The notes under the pieces: model-generated
What the model saw: only the letters and a program-made list of their open reading frames with translations
What the model was told of the DNA's origin: nothing
The model's database searches: none
Assembly (NCBI RefSeq): GCF_040361255.1
Contig: NZ_APNG01000006.1
Span: forward strand, 124,001-188,000
Direction: 5' to 3'
DNA length: 64,000 bases
Source: Salinisphaera sp040361255
GTDB taxonomy: Bacteria; Pseudomonadota; Gammaproteobacteria; Nevskiales; Salinisphaeraceae
Position numbers and translations under genes: made by a program
Shown here: positions 9,387 to 18,250 of the stretch, in pieces
How positions within the stretch are numbered: position 1 is the stretch's first letter
Layout: each line of letters opens with the position of its first letter

Positions 9387-10339
9387 GCGTGAATCCTCGG
9401 GTCGAGCACGGTGCAGGCCAGGTCGGTGCACAGATTCACCAGAATCACCGTCACCACCATGGCGAGCACGGCGCCCTGCACCACCGGGAAGTCCCCTTGC
9501 AGCACCGCGTTGACGATGGAACTGCCGATGCCGGGAATGGCGAACACCGCTTCCACCACCACGGTGGCGGCGAGAATCTTGTTAAACAGCAGGCCGATCA
9601 CGGTGAGCAGATTGACGCTCACGTTCTTGAGGCCGTGTTTCCAGAGAATGCGCGCTGGACTCAGGCCCTTGGCGTGCAGCGTGCGGACATGCTGGGAGGA
9701 CTGAATCTCCACCAGGGAACCGCGCAGCTGCCGGGCTACTTCGGCGATGCCGTTGGTGCACAGCGCCAGCGCCGGCAGGGTGGCGTACCAGAGCGCGCCG
9801 CTGAAGTCCTCCGTGGGCGACACGAAGCCGGTGGCCGGAAACCACTGCAGCCCCAGGGCCAGGAACAACACCAGGATCATGCCGAACCAGAAATTGGGCA
9901 CCGCCACGCCCAGGGAGGCGGCGCCCATGATGGTGCTGTCCAGGGGCGAACCGGCGCGGGTGGCGGCGACAATGCCCAACGGCACGCCCACCAGCACCGA
10001 CAGCAGCACCGCGTACACCGCGATCAGCAAGGTGTTGGGGAAGGTGCGCACGACGGTTTGCGCCACCGGTTCACCGGACAGCAGCGAAACGCCCAGTTCG
10101 CCCTGGGCGGCGTGGCCCAGCCACTGGCCGTACTGCACCAGGAACGGCTGGTTCAGGCCGTAGGCTTCACGGATCTGTTCGATGCGCTCCATGGAGGCGT
10201 TTTCGCCGGCCAGAGTCACGGCCACGTCGCCAGGGATCAGCTGCATCAGGCAGAACACGATAAAGGTGGCCAGCACCAGAATCGGCAGGGACTGCAGCAG
10301 GCGTGCCGCCACCATGCGCTGTTTGACGCGGTTGGCCAC
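9383..10339 (-). CDS. ABC transporter permease, DppB/OppB type
   Basis: A 318-residue inner-membrane permease of the DppB/OppB family. An N-terminal TM segment (LPILVLATFIVFCLMQLIPG) is followed by the periplasmic family signature that includes GENASMERIEQIREAYGL, then five more TM helices and an EAA-type loop (RTLHAKGLSPARILWKHGLK). The start is GTG, four bases after the stop of the substrate-binding protein gene, so the genes are tightly coupled. With the DppC-like partner it forms the translocation path for a peptide-like or other amphipathic solute. Length is normal for the family. Confidence 0.92.
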   Translation of the reverse strand: MANRVKQRMVAARLLQSLPILVLATFIVFCLMQLIPGDVAVTLAGENASMERIEQIREAYGLNQPFLVQYGQWLGHAAQGELGVSLLSGEPVAQTVVRTFPNTLLIAVYAVLLSVLVGVPLGIVAATRAGSPLDSTIMGAASLGVAVPNFWFGMILVLFLALGLQWFPATGFVSPTEDFSGALWYATLPALALCTNGIAEVARQLRGSLVEIQSSQHVRTLHAKGLSPARILWKHGLKNVSVNLLTVIGLLFNKILAATVVVEAVFAIPGIGSSIVNAVLQGDFPVVQGAVLAMVVTVILVNLCTDLACTVLDPRIHA

Positions 10340-10343
10340 GGGG

Positions 10344-11942
10344 TCAGCCCTTCAGCGAAACGCTGTTGAATTTGGGCTTGCCGAGCAGGTTGTTGCGCAG
10401 GTTTTGCACCTTGTCGTTGGTGGCGACGATGCTCTCCCGGAACGCCAGCGGCACCACCAGGGCGTCTTCCATGACCAGCCGCTGCACCTTGGCCAGGGCC
10501 TCCTTGCGGGTGGCCAGGTCATCGCTGCTGCGCGACGCCAGCAGCGCCTCGGCGAAGCCTTCCGGCGGCGCCTTGTCGCCGGCGTTGAAGTAGGACTCCT
10601 GGTTGTACATCAGCGAATAACTGAGACTCGGGTCCGGCCGGCCGGTCCAGGCCGACAGCAGCAGATCGCCCTGCTTCTTGGCGAAGTATTCCGCCGACAT
10701 GTCGGCGATGGTGCCGGTGCGAAAGCGGCCCTTGATGTTGGCACGTGCGAACTGCGCCAGCAGCAGCTCCTGCATCTGCACCGAGGACTGGTCGTTGTAG
10801 CCGCGCATGTCCAGGGTCACACCATCGGCGTAGCCGGCTTCCTTGAGCAACGCCCGGGCCTTGTCCGGATCGTGGGGATACAGCTCGGCGGTTTGCGCGT
10901 CGTAGGCCCAGTGGGACTTGGGCAGATTCATATAGGCGGCTTCACCGGAGCCGGCCATGGCGCCGCGAATAAAGGCATCCCGGTCCACGGCGTAGTTCAA
11001 CGCCTGGCGCACGCGGCGGTCCGCCAGGGTGTCCCGGGACATGTTCAGATAGAGCTGATAGCAGTACACCGTGGAGCCGATCACGCCATGCAGGGTGGGC
11101 ATTTTTTCCACCAGCGGTTTCTGGCGGCCGTCCAGGTGGTAGGCCAGATCCGCCTGGCCGGACATCACCGCGCGCAGGCGGGTGGCGCTGTCAGTGATGA
11201 TCGAGAAGGTAATGCCGGCCAGACTCGGCTTATCGGTGCCGTGGTAATTGTCGAACGCGGTCACGCTGATTTCGCTGCCGTCGTTCCACTTCTCGAATTT
11301 CATGAAGCCGGTGCCCACCGGGGTGCGATCCACCCGGTTGCCGTTGGCCTGCAGGGCCTTGGGCGACACCATCATGCCGGCCCGGTCGGAGAGGATCAGC
11401 GGCAGCGCGGTGTCCGGGTTTTTCAGATGCAGGGTAACGGTGTGCTCGCCGTTCACGGTGACCTGATCCACCGATCCCAGATCCGAGCGGATATTGGAAA
11501 ACTCGGCGGTGCGGCTGCGATCCAGGTTGGTCTTCACCGCCTCGGCGTTGAACGACGCGCCGTCATGGAAGGTGACGCCCTGGCGCAGATGCAGCACCAG
11601 GGTTTTCGAATCGGTGAACTCCCAGCGTTCCGCCAGACCCGGCTGCGCCTTGAGGCTGTCGAAGTCCCAGGTCACCAGGGTGTCGTAGATCGGGAACAGA
11701 AACACATGATCCGAGCCGGAGCCGCCGGTGGCCGGGTCCAGGCTGGACGGATTGGAGTTGGCGCCCACCCGCAGCACGGCGCCACCCCGCGCCCACAGTT
11801 TTGCCGGCGCGCCCAGGGCGCCCACCACCAGGGCACCGGACAGGTAACCGAGAAAGGCACGACGGGAGACTGCGTGGCCACCCACATCAAGGGTATCGTC
11901 GCCCGTGTGCCGGGGTTGCTTGGGCTCTGACTTCATGTTCAT
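10344..11942 (-). CDS. ABC transporter substrate-binding protein, family 5, Tat signal
   Basis: A 532-residue solute-binding protein of the SBP_bac_5 family (dipeptides, oligopeptides, opines, nickel, other solutes). The N-terminus holds a twin-arginine signal (Ser26-Arg27-Arg28-Ala-Phe-Leu, followed by a hydrophobic stretch and an Ala-rich cleavage region near residue 48), so the folded protein is probably exported by Tat. The mature part starts with RVGANSNPSSLDPATGG, a typical family 5 opening. I chose ATG at 11942 because GAGGAG lies eight bases upstream; a 44-residue longer reading frame lacks such a site and overlaps the intergenic region. It supplies the ligand to the DppB/C-like permeases. 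The ligand is not predictable from sequence. Confidence 0.92.
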   Translation of the reverse strand: MNMKSEPKQPRHTGDDTLDVGGHAVSRRAFLGYLSGALVVGALGAPAKLWARGGAVLRVGANSNPSSLDPATGGSGSDHVFLFPIYDTLVTWDFDSLKAQPGLAERWEFTDSKTLVLHLRQGVTFHDGASFNAEAVKTNLDRSRTAEFSNIRSDLGSVDQVTVNGEHTVTLHLKNPDTALPLILSDRAGMMVSPKALQANGNRVDRTPVGTGFMKFEKWNDGSEISVTAFDNYHGTDKPSLAGITFSIITDSATRLRAVMSGQADLAYHLDGRQKPLVEKMPTLHGVIGSTVYCYQLYLNMSRDTLADRRVRQALNYAVDRDAFIRGAMAGSGEAAYMNLPKSHWAYDAQTAELYPHDPDKARALLKEAGYADGVTLDMRGYNDQSSVQMQELLLAQFARANIKGRFRTGTIADMSAEYFAKKQGDLLLSAWTGRPDPSLSYSLMYNQESYFNAGDKAPPEGFAEALLASRSSDDLATRKEALAKVQRLVMEDALVVPLAFRESIVATNDKVQNLRNNLLGKPKFNSVSLKG

Positions 11943-11997
11943 AGGGCTCTCCTCGAGTTTTGTTGTTTTGTTCGGAAAAAACCGGTCACTCAGGCGG

Positions 11998-12987
11998 TCA
12001 GGCGGGGCCGGCGAAATGGCAGGCCACGTGGTGGTCCGGTGCCACCTCACGCCATGCCGGCACCTGCTCGGCACAGCGCGTTTCGGCGCGCGGGCAGCGG
12101 GTGCGGAACGGGCAGCCCGACGGCGGATTCAGCGGGCTGGGGATTTCGCCCTGCAAACGGATGCGGCGGCGGTGGTCGCGCTGGTCGCTGGGCAGCGGCA
12201 ACGGCTCCGCCGACAGCAGCGCCTGGGTATAGGGGTGCAGGGGCTGTTCGCAGACTGCCTCCGTGCGCCCCTGCTCCATCATCCGGCCCAGGTAGAGCAC
12301 GCCCACCCGGTCGCTGACATGGGACACCACCGAGATGTCGTGGGTGATAAAGGCATAGGTGATGCCGAACTCGTCCTGCAGGTCGGCGAACAGATTGAGA
12401 ACGTCGCCGCGAATGGAGACGTCCAGGGCCGCTACGACCTCGTCGCAAACGATGAAGCGCGGCCGCAGGGTCAGGGTGCGGGCAATATTGACCCGCTGCT
12501 TCTGACCGCCGGACAGCTCATGGGGGTAGCGGCGGCCGATCTCCGGCGCCAGGCCCACCCGTTCCAGGGCCTCGCCGGCCACCCGGCGGCGCCCGGCGCG
12601 GTCCCCATCGCCCAGAATATCCAGCGGCTCCATCACCGATTGGGCAATGGTCATGCGTGGGTTCAGGGCGGCATGGGGGTCCTGGAAGATGATCTGGTGA
12701 TCGCGCCGCTGCCGCCGGCGCTCGGCCCGGTTCAGCGCCGCCGGCTCCCGGTCGTCGTAGAACAGGCGCCCGCCGCTGAGTGGCTGCAGGCCCGCGAGAG
12801 CCCGGCCCAGGGTGGTCTTGCCGGAGCCGGATTCGCCGATCAGACCGAAGGTTTCGCCGGCGCGGATGTCGAAGCTCACATCCTCCACGGCCCTGACCGT
12901 GCCGGCGCGGGTGGGGAAGTGCACGCGCACCCGGTCGGCGCGCACGCCGGCCCCGGTGGCGGCCTGGGGCGTCAGTCGTGCGTTCAT
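11998..12987 (-). CDS. ABC transporter ATPase, DppF/OppF type
   Basis: A 329-residue ATPase with Walker A GESGSGKTT, signature LSGGQKQRVNIAR, Walker B FIVCDE and H-loop THD. The C-terminal oligopeptide/dipeptide extension contains a Cys-rich stretch (GCPFRTRCPRAETRC) that in this family can hold an iron-sulfur cluster. The residue after the Walker B Glu is Val rather than the usual Pro (DEVVAALD), a mild variation. Its start overlaps the stop of the DppD-like gene by four bases. It energises the importer together with that subunit. Fifty-five bases separate it from the binding-protein gene. Confidence 0.92.
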   Translation of the reverse strand: MNARLTPQAATGAGVRADRVRVHFPTRAGTVRAVEDVSFDIRAGETFGLIGESGSGKTTLGRALAGLQPLSGGRLFYDDREPAALNRAERRRQRRDHQIIFQDPHAALNPRMTIAQSVMEPLDILGDGDRAGRRRVAGEALERVGLAPEIGRRYPHELSGGQKQRVNIARTLTLRPRFIVCDEVVAALDVSIRGDVLNLFADLQDEFGITYAFITHDISVVSHVSDRVGVLYLGRMMEQGRTEAVCEQPLHPYTQALLSAEPLPLPSDQRDHRRRIRLQGEIPSPLNPPSGCPFRTRCPRAETRCAEQVPAWREVAPDHHVACHFAGPA

Positions 12988-14021
12988 GGCGTCACCGCTC
13001 CGGGCAGGGTGAGTTCGGCGCCGCGCCAGCAGCGCGCCAGGCGTTCGGTGTCCAGCTCACGCAGCGATTGGCTCTGCTCACAGCCGTCGGCAGCATGGGG
13101 GCAACGGGCCTGGAAGCGACAGCCCGCGGGCATCTGCCCCGGCGCCGGCACGCGCCCGGGAATGGACGGCAGCCGGCCGCCCCGCTCGCACAGCCCCGGC
13201 AGGGAGCGCAACAGCCCGGAGGAATAGGGATGCGCCGGGCGGCGCAGCACGGCGTCGACCGGCGCGCTTTCCACCACCTCGCCGGCGTACATGGTAAGCA
13301 GCCGCGAACAGGTTTCCGCCACCACGCCCAGGTCGTGGGTAATGAACAGCAGCGCGGCGCCGGTGGTGTCGCTCAGTTCCCGTAGCAGGTCGATGATCTG
13401 CGCCTGCACGGTGACGTCCAGGGCGGTGGTGGGTTCGTCGGCGATTACCAGCTTGGGGCGACAGATCAGTGCCATGGCGATCATCACCCGTTGCCGCATG
13501 CCGCCGGAGAACTGATAGGGGTAATCGTCCAGCCGCAGTTGCGGCGACGGAATACCCACATCCTCCAGCGCGGCTACGGCCCGCTCGCGGGCTTCGCGGC
13601 GGCTTACCTTTTCGTGGGCGCGCAAGGTTTCGGTGAGCTGTTCGCCGACGGTGAATACCGGATCCAGGGCGCTCATCGGCTCCTGGAAGATCATGCTGAT
13701 GTCACGACCGCGCAGGCGGCGCAACTCGCGGGCCGGCATCTTCAACAGGTCGCGGCCCTGGAACAGGATTTCGCCGCGCACCCGGGCGGCGCGTTTCGGT
13801 AGCAGGCCCAGCAGGGCGAGCCCGGTAACGGTCTTGCCGCAGCCGCTTTCGCCCACCACCCCGACCCGTTCGCCGTGGCCCACGGTAAACGACACATCGC
13901 GGGTAATGGCGGTCTCGCCGTCGCCGTGGGCGAAGGCGATGTTCAGATTGTTCACCGATAGCAGGGGCTGCCCGGCGGCACTCTCCCGGTACCGATCTGG
14001 CCGGTCTTGCTCGTGCACCAT
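12984..14021 (-). CDS. ABC transporter ATPase, DppD/OppD type
   Basis: A 345-residue ATPase of the peptide-importer family. Walker A is GESGCGKTV, the signature is FSGGMRQRVMIAMAL, Walker B is LVIADEPTTALD, and the C-terminal oligopeptide extension carries the Cys-rich GCRFQARCPHAADGC segment. ATG start with GGAG about eight bases upstream. It is the first importer gene after the TetR gene (61 bases away) and is followed without a gap by the DppF-like ATPase. The gene order is regulator, ATPase D, ATPase F, binding protein, permease B, permease C, acyl-CoA ligase, which differs from the common binding-protein-first order of dpp operons. Confidence 0.92.
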   Translation of the reverse strand: MVHEQDRPDRYRESAAGQPLLSVNNLNIAFAHGDGETAITRDVSFTVGHGERVGVVGESGCGKTVTGLALLGLLPKRAARVRGEILFQGRDLLKMPARELRRLRGRDISMIFQEPMSALDPVFTVGEQLTETLRAHEKVSRREARERAVAALEDVGIPSPQLRLDDYPYQFSGGMRQRVMIAMALICRPKLVIADEPTTALDVTVQAQIIDLLRELSDTTGAALLFITHDLGVVAETCSRLLTMYAGEVVESAPVDAVLRRPAHPYSSGLLRSLPGLCERGGRLPSIPGRVPAPGQMPAGCRFQARCPHAADGCEQSQSLRELDTERLARCWRGAELTLPGAVTP

Positions 14022-14082
14022 GATTTATCTCCGTTCGAGCACATCCACGGTCGGCCTCTTCAGGGACCGAAGGAAATTATTG

Positions 14083-14718
14083 TTATGGGTTGCCGTAAGC
14101 GGCGGTGACGGTGTCGATCACCGCCTGGTAATGGTCGAGCAGTTTGTTCAGGCCGCTGTGCTGGGTGAGCAGGGAGCCGAAATACCAGAGCGGCGTGATC
14201 AGCATCACCACCTGGCGTACCGGCGTATCCGGGCGCAGCTCACCGCTGCCAATGGCCAGCTTCACAGAATGGGACACGTAGTCCTCGAAGTGCCGTGACA
14301 TCTCCGAAATGCCTTCCTGGATTCGCTCCGGGATCAGGTGCCGCTCGAAGCGCGCCCGCGCCGACAGGCTCCAGGGGTTTCGCCCCTTCTCATTGTCATT
14401 GAACTCGTAAAAGCGGTGTTCGCAATCCGCGGCCACCAGGCCGATGCGTTCCGCCAGGGTCAGCCCTGGCTGCGCCCAGGTGTGCTGGAACTGCTGCTCC
14501 AGGTCATCGAAGGTTTCCTCGAACACCGCCTCGATCAGCGCCGCCTTGTTGCCAAAGTGGTAATGCAGGTTGGCGCGGGTGGTGTTGACCACTTCGGCGA
14601 TGTCGCCGTAGCTCACATCGCTGAGCCCGCGCTGGATGAACAGCGCCCGGGCGGCGGTCTTGATCTGGTCCTTCATGGGCGGCTGACCAAGCTGCGATTT
14701 CTTTTCCGGTCGGGCCAC
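14083..14718 (-). CDS. TetR-family transcriptional regulator
   Basis: A 211-residue TetR regulator. The N-terminal DNA-binding domain spans about residues 14-62, with the helix-turn-helix around SYGDIAEVVNTTRANLHYHF. The rest is the helical ligand domain. GTG start with a strong AGGAGG six bases upstream. It diverges from the single-chain acyl-CoA carboxylase gene and precedes the ABC importer genes on its own strand, so it probably represses both arms and itself through the palindromes between 14747 and 14810. The inducer could be an acyl-CoA made by the neighbouring ligase, as with many TetR proteins of acid catabolism. That is inference. Confidence 0.92.
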   Translation of the reverse strand: MARPEKKSQLGQPPMKDQIKTAARALFIQRGLSDVSYGDIAEVVNTTRANLHYHFGNKAALIEAVFEETFDDLEQQFQHTWAQPGLTLAERIGLVAADCEHRFYEFNDNEKGRNPWSLSARARFERHLIPERIQEGISEMSRHFEDYVSHSVKLAIGSGELRPDTPVRQVVMLITPLWYFGSLLTQHSGLNKLLDHYQAVIDTVTAAYGNP

Positions 14719-14746
14719 GCCGGCCTCCTGTACAGGGCAGTTTGAA

Positions 14747-14810
14747 AGTCAATGCTGACTAATCTGCAAGTAAATAAAACCCGAGTCAATACTAATTGAC
14801 GTGCAAGTCA
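14747..14810. promoter_or_regulatory. Cluster of TetR-type operator palindromes
   Basis: Three dyads in the 138-base divergent gap: AGTCA-atgc-TGACT (14747-14760), GTCAAT-acta-ATTGAC (14785-14800) and TGAC-gtgcaa-GTCA (14797-14810). The direct repeat TGCAAGT occurs at 14765 and 14802. All share a GTCA/TGAC half-site. They are well placed to control both the leftward importer operon and the rightward carboxylase gene. Confidence 0.65.
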
Positions 14811-14856
14811 GTATCTCGCTATCTTGCCGGCCATCAATAAGAAAGGGACCACCGCC

Positions 14857-17800
14857 ATGCCCCCTAAACTGCTGATCGCCAACCGTGGCGAAATCGCCGT
14901 GCGCATTGCCCGCGCCGCCGCCGACCTGAACATCGCCACCGTGGCGGTCCACCCCGCCGACGATGAACGCGCCCTGCACACCCGCGTGGCCGATCAGGCG
15001 GTGGCCCTGGCGGGACGGGGCGCCGCCGCCTACCTGGACGGCGAGCAGTTGGTGAAAGTGGCGCTGGAGACCGGCTGTGACGTGGTGCACCCGGGCTACG
15101 GTTTCCTCAGTGAAAGCCGTGAGTTCGCCGAGCGCTGCCAGCAGGCCGGGCTTACCTTCGTGGGGCCCACTCCGGAGGTGCTGGCCCTGCTTGGTGACAA
15201 GGCCCGGGCCCGGGTGCTGGCGGAGGAATGCCAGGTGCCGGTGGTGCCCGGCACCGGGGCTGACACCATTTTGGAGCAGGCGCAAGTGTTCCGTGAGGGT
15301 CTCGGCGAAGACGCCACGGTGATCGTCAAGGCCATCGCCGGTGGCGGCGGTCGGGGCATGCGCATCGTCGGGCCCGGCGATGACCTGGCCGAGGCGTTCA
15401 AGCGCTGTGAAGCCGAGGCACAAGCCGCGTTCGGCAACGGTGCTCTCTACGTGGAACGGTTTATCGAACGCGCGCGGCACATCGAAGTGCAGGTGGTGGG
15501 TGATGGCGGTGACACGCCGGTGCACCTGTGGGAGCGCGAATGCAGCCTGCAGCGCCGTAACCAGAAGCTGGTGGAGATCGCACCGGCGCCGACCCTGTCC
15601 GAGACCACCCGGGAAAAGCTGCTGGAAGCGGCCCTGCGGCTGGCGGCCCGGGTCGGCTACCGGGGCCTGGGCACCTTTGAATTCCTGGTGGACGCGGACG
15701 AAAGCCGGTTCGCCTTTATCGAGGCCAACCCGCGCCTGCAGGTGGAGCACACCGTCACCGAGGAAGTCACCGGCGTGGATCTGGTGCAGACCCAACTGAA
15801 GATCGCCGGCGGCGCTTCGCTGGCGGACTTGGGTCTGAGCCGCGATGCCGTGCCGGCGCCCTCCGGCTTCGCCCTGCAACTGCGCATCAATATGGAAACC
15901 ATGGACGCCAGCGGCGAAGCACGCCCCGCCGGCGGCACCCTGGCCACCTTCGAGCCGCCTTCCGGCCCCGGCGTCCGCGTGGATACCTTCGGCTATCGGG
16001 GTTATCGCACCAGCCCCCATTACGACTCCCTGCTGGCCAAGCTGATCGTGCACGGGCGCGGCGACTACGCCACCGCCGTGCGCCGTGCCTACCGGGCTAT
16101 GTGCCAGTTCCGTATCGAGGGGGTGGACACCAACATCGGCTTCCTGCAGAACCTGCTGCAACGGGATGAGGTGGTGGACAACAGGGTGTACACCCGCTTC
16201 GTGGACGACCACATGGCGGAGCTGGTGAACGGCGGTGAGCATCCGTCCTTGCACTTTGGCGAGGCCGGTGGCGAACAGGAAACCCAGGGGCCTTCGGTCC
16301 AGGCGCCGCCGGGCACCGAAGCCGTGGCCACGCCGATGCAGGGGGTGGTGGTGGAATGGCTGGTGGCCGAGGGCGACAGCGTCCGCGAAGGCCAGCCGGT
16401 GGCCTTCGTGGAAGCCATGAAGATGCAGCACCGGGTGGAAGCGACCACCAGCGGTACCGTGCGCCGGATCACCTTCGCGGTGGGTGACGCGGTGGCCGCC
16501 AATGATCCGCTGCTGTTTATCGAGCCCGGCGAGGTGGCGGTGGGCGCCGATGCCGAAGAAGAAGAGATCGACCTGGACCACATTCGCCCGGACCTGGCCA
16601 AGCTACAGGCCCGGGAAGCCCTGTTGCGCGACGAGAACCGCCCGGACGCGGTGGCGAAACGGCGCAAGACCGGCCAGCGCACCGCCCGGGAAAACGTGGC
16701 GGCGGTGGTCGATGAGGGCAGCTTTATCGAATACGGCGCCTTCACTTTCGCCGCCCAGCGCGCCCGCCGCGAGGTGGACGACCTGATCACCAATACCCCG
16801 GCGGACGGCATGATCACCGGCATCGGCGCGGTCAACGGTGACCTGTTCGATGAGACGAAAAGCCGCTGCGCGGTGCTGGCCTACGACTACACCGTGCTGG
16901 CCGGCACCCAGGGCACCATGAACCACAAGAAGACCGACCGCATTCTGCAGGTGGCGGAGCAGCAGAAGCTACCGGTGATCTTCTTCGCCGAGGGTGGCGG
17001 TGGCCGCCCCGGCGACACCGACAACGCCACTAAGGTGGCCGGCCTGGACGGCCCCAGCTTTCTGCAATACGCCCGGCTCAGCGGGCTGGTGCCGCGCATC
17101 GCCGTAGTGTCCGGCCGCTGCTTCGCCGGCAACGCGGTGCTGGCGGGCACCAGCGACATCCTGATCGCCACCGAGAACGCCTGCATCGGCATGGCCGGCC
17201 CGGCGATGATCGAAGGCGGTGGCCTGGGCGTGTTCAAACCGGAGGAAGTGGGGCCGGTATCCGTACAGCGCGCCAATGGCGTGATCGACTGCGTGGTGAA
17301 AGACGAACCGGAAGGCGCTGCCCTGGCGAAAAAACTGATGGGTTACTTCCAGGGCACGGTCACCGACTGGACCTGTGAAGACCAGCGCTGGCTGCGCCGC
17401 TCGGTGCCGGAGAACCGGCTGCACGCCTACGACATGCGCGATCTTATCCGCGTGCTGGTGGATACCGATTCCACCGTGGAACTGCGCCGGGATTTCGCGC
17501 CCGGCATGATCACCGCCCTGGTGCGCATCGAGGGCCGGCCCCTGGGGCTGATCGCCAACGATCCCAAGGTGCTGGGCGGTGCCATCGACGCCGCCGGCGC
17601 CGACAAGGCGTCCCGCTTCATGCAGCTTTGCGATGCCTTCGGCATTCCCCTGGTCAGCCTGTGCGACACCCCGGGCTTCATGGTCGGTCCGTCCGAGGAA
17701 GAGACCGCCATGGTGCGCCGCACCTGCCGCCTGTTCGTCACCGCCGCCAGCCTCACCGTGCCGCTGCTTTCCCTGGTCACCCGCAAGGGCTACGGGCTGG

Positions 17801-18147
17801 GCGCCCAGGGCATGACCGGCGGCTCCTTCCACGCGCCCATGTTCTGCGCCTCCTGGCCCAGCGGTGAGTTTGGTGGCATGGGCCTGGAAGGGGCGGTGAA
17901 CCTGGCCTACAAGAAGGAGCTGGATGCCCAGGAAACCCCGGAAGCCCGGGAGGCCCTGTTCAAGAAACTGGTGGACAAGCTCTACGAGCGCGGCGAGGCG
18001 CTGAGCATGGCCGCCGCCCTGGAGATCGACGCGGTCATCGACCCGGCGGACTCCCGCGACTGGATTCTGCGCGGCCTGCGCGCCACCCCGCCCGGCGGGC
18101 TGGAGCCCATCGCCGGCAAACGCCGGCCAATGATTGATACTTGGTAA
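14857..18147 (+). CDS. Single-chain biotin-dependent acyl-CoA carboxylase (BC-BCCP-CT)
   Basis: A 1096-residue multidomain carboxylase. Residues 1-450 form biotin carboxylase (opening KLLIANRGEIAVRI, ATP-grasp loop GGGGRGM, and the EANPRLQVEHTVTE motif). Residues about 485-560 form the biotin carrier domain with the biotinyl Lys522 in EAMKMQ. From about residue 580 onward comes the carboxyltransferase, with N and C halves including FFAEGGGGRPGDTD and SLCDTPGFMVGP. This one-polypeptide layout matches the bacterial long-chain acyl-CoA carboxylase type rather than the usual two-subunit propionyl- or methylcrotonyl-CoA carboxylases. ATG at 14857 was chosen for its AGAAAGGGA site; 11 extra upstream residues are possible. 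It is divergent from the TetR/importer/ligase operon and likely carboxylates the acyl-CoA made by that ligase. The actual acyl-CoA is unknown. Confidence 0.92.
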   Translation: MPPKLLIANRGEIAVRIARAAADLNIATVAVHPADDERALHTRVADQAVALAGRGAAAYLDGEQLVKVALETGCDVVHPGYGFLSESREFAERCQQAGLTFVGPTPEVLALLGDKARARVLAEECQVPVVPGTGADTILEQAQVFREGLGEDATVIVKAIAGGGGRGMRIVGPGDDLAEAFKRCEAEAQAAFGNGALYVERFIERARHIEVQVVGDGGDTPVHLWERECSLQRRNQKLVEIAPAPTLSETTREKLLEAALRLAARVGYRGLGTFEFLVDADESRFAFIEANPRLQVEHTVTEEVTGVDLVQTQLKIAGGASLADLGLSRDAVPAPSGFALQLRINMETMDASGEARPAGGTLATFEPPSGPGVRVDTFGYRGYRTSPHYDSLLAKLIVHGRGDYATAVRRAYRAMCQFRIEGVDTNIGFLQNLLQRDEVVDNRVYTRFVDDHMAELVNGGEHPSLHFGEAGGEQETQGPSVQAPPGTEAVATPMQGVVVEWLVAEGDSVREGQPVAFVEAMKMQHRVEATTSGTVRRITFAVGDAVAANDPLLFIEPGEVAVGADAEEEEIDLDHIRPDLAKLQAREALLRDENRPDAVAKRRKTGQRTARENVAAVVDEGSFIEYGAFTFAAQRARREVDDLITNTPADGMITGIGAVNGDLFDETKSRCAVLAYDYTVLAGTQGTMNHKKTDRILQVAEQQKLPVIFFAEGGGGRPGDTDNATKVAGLDGPSFLQYARLSGLVPRIAVVSGRCFAGNAVLAGTSDILIATENACIGMAGPAMIEGGGLGVFKPEEVGPVSVQRANGVIDCVVKDEPEGAALAKKLMGYFQGTVTDWTCEDQRWLRRSVPENRLHAYDMRDLIRVLVDTDSTVELRRDFAPGMITALVRIEGRPLGLIANDPKVLGGAIDAAGADKASRFMQLCDAFGIPLVSLCDTPGFMVGPSEEETAMVRRTCRLFVTAASLTVPLLSLVTRKGYGLGAQGMTGGSFHAPMFCASWPSGEFGGMGLEGAVNLAYKKELDAQETPEAREALFKKLVDKLYERGEALSMAAALEIDAVIDPADSRDWILRGLRATPPGGLEPIAGKRRPMIDTW

Positions 18148-18225
18148 GCAGCGGCCGGATCTTCTCGAAAATCGAGTTCCATATACTGTCCCCAGATCAC
18201 TAATTTGGAGCGGCAGCGAAAAATT

Positions 18226-18250
18226 GGTCGGCTTGATTCATTGGTTATGC
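18226..18250 (-). mobile_element. Truncated attC-like half site at the SIR2 gene end
   Basis: Read on the minus strand, GCATAAC (18250-18244, an R''-type core of form RYYYAAC with one mismatch) contains the TAA stop of the SIR2 gene. It is followed by a six-base spacer and ATCAAGCC, which mirrors the L'' box of class 1 integron attC sites (TTCAAGCC). No matching L'/R' half follows; the sequence runs instead into an unrelated stretch with CTGGGGACAGTATA. I read it as the 5' half of an attC whose other half was lost. Confidence 0.5.

Noticed and set aside
10182..11930. 582-codon open frame on the plus strand
   Set aside because: Antisense to the substrate-binding protein gene; no start signal and no recognisable motif.
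14749..16581. 610-codon open frame on the minus strand
   Set aside because: Antisense to the carboxylase; Gly/His/Val-rich shadow.
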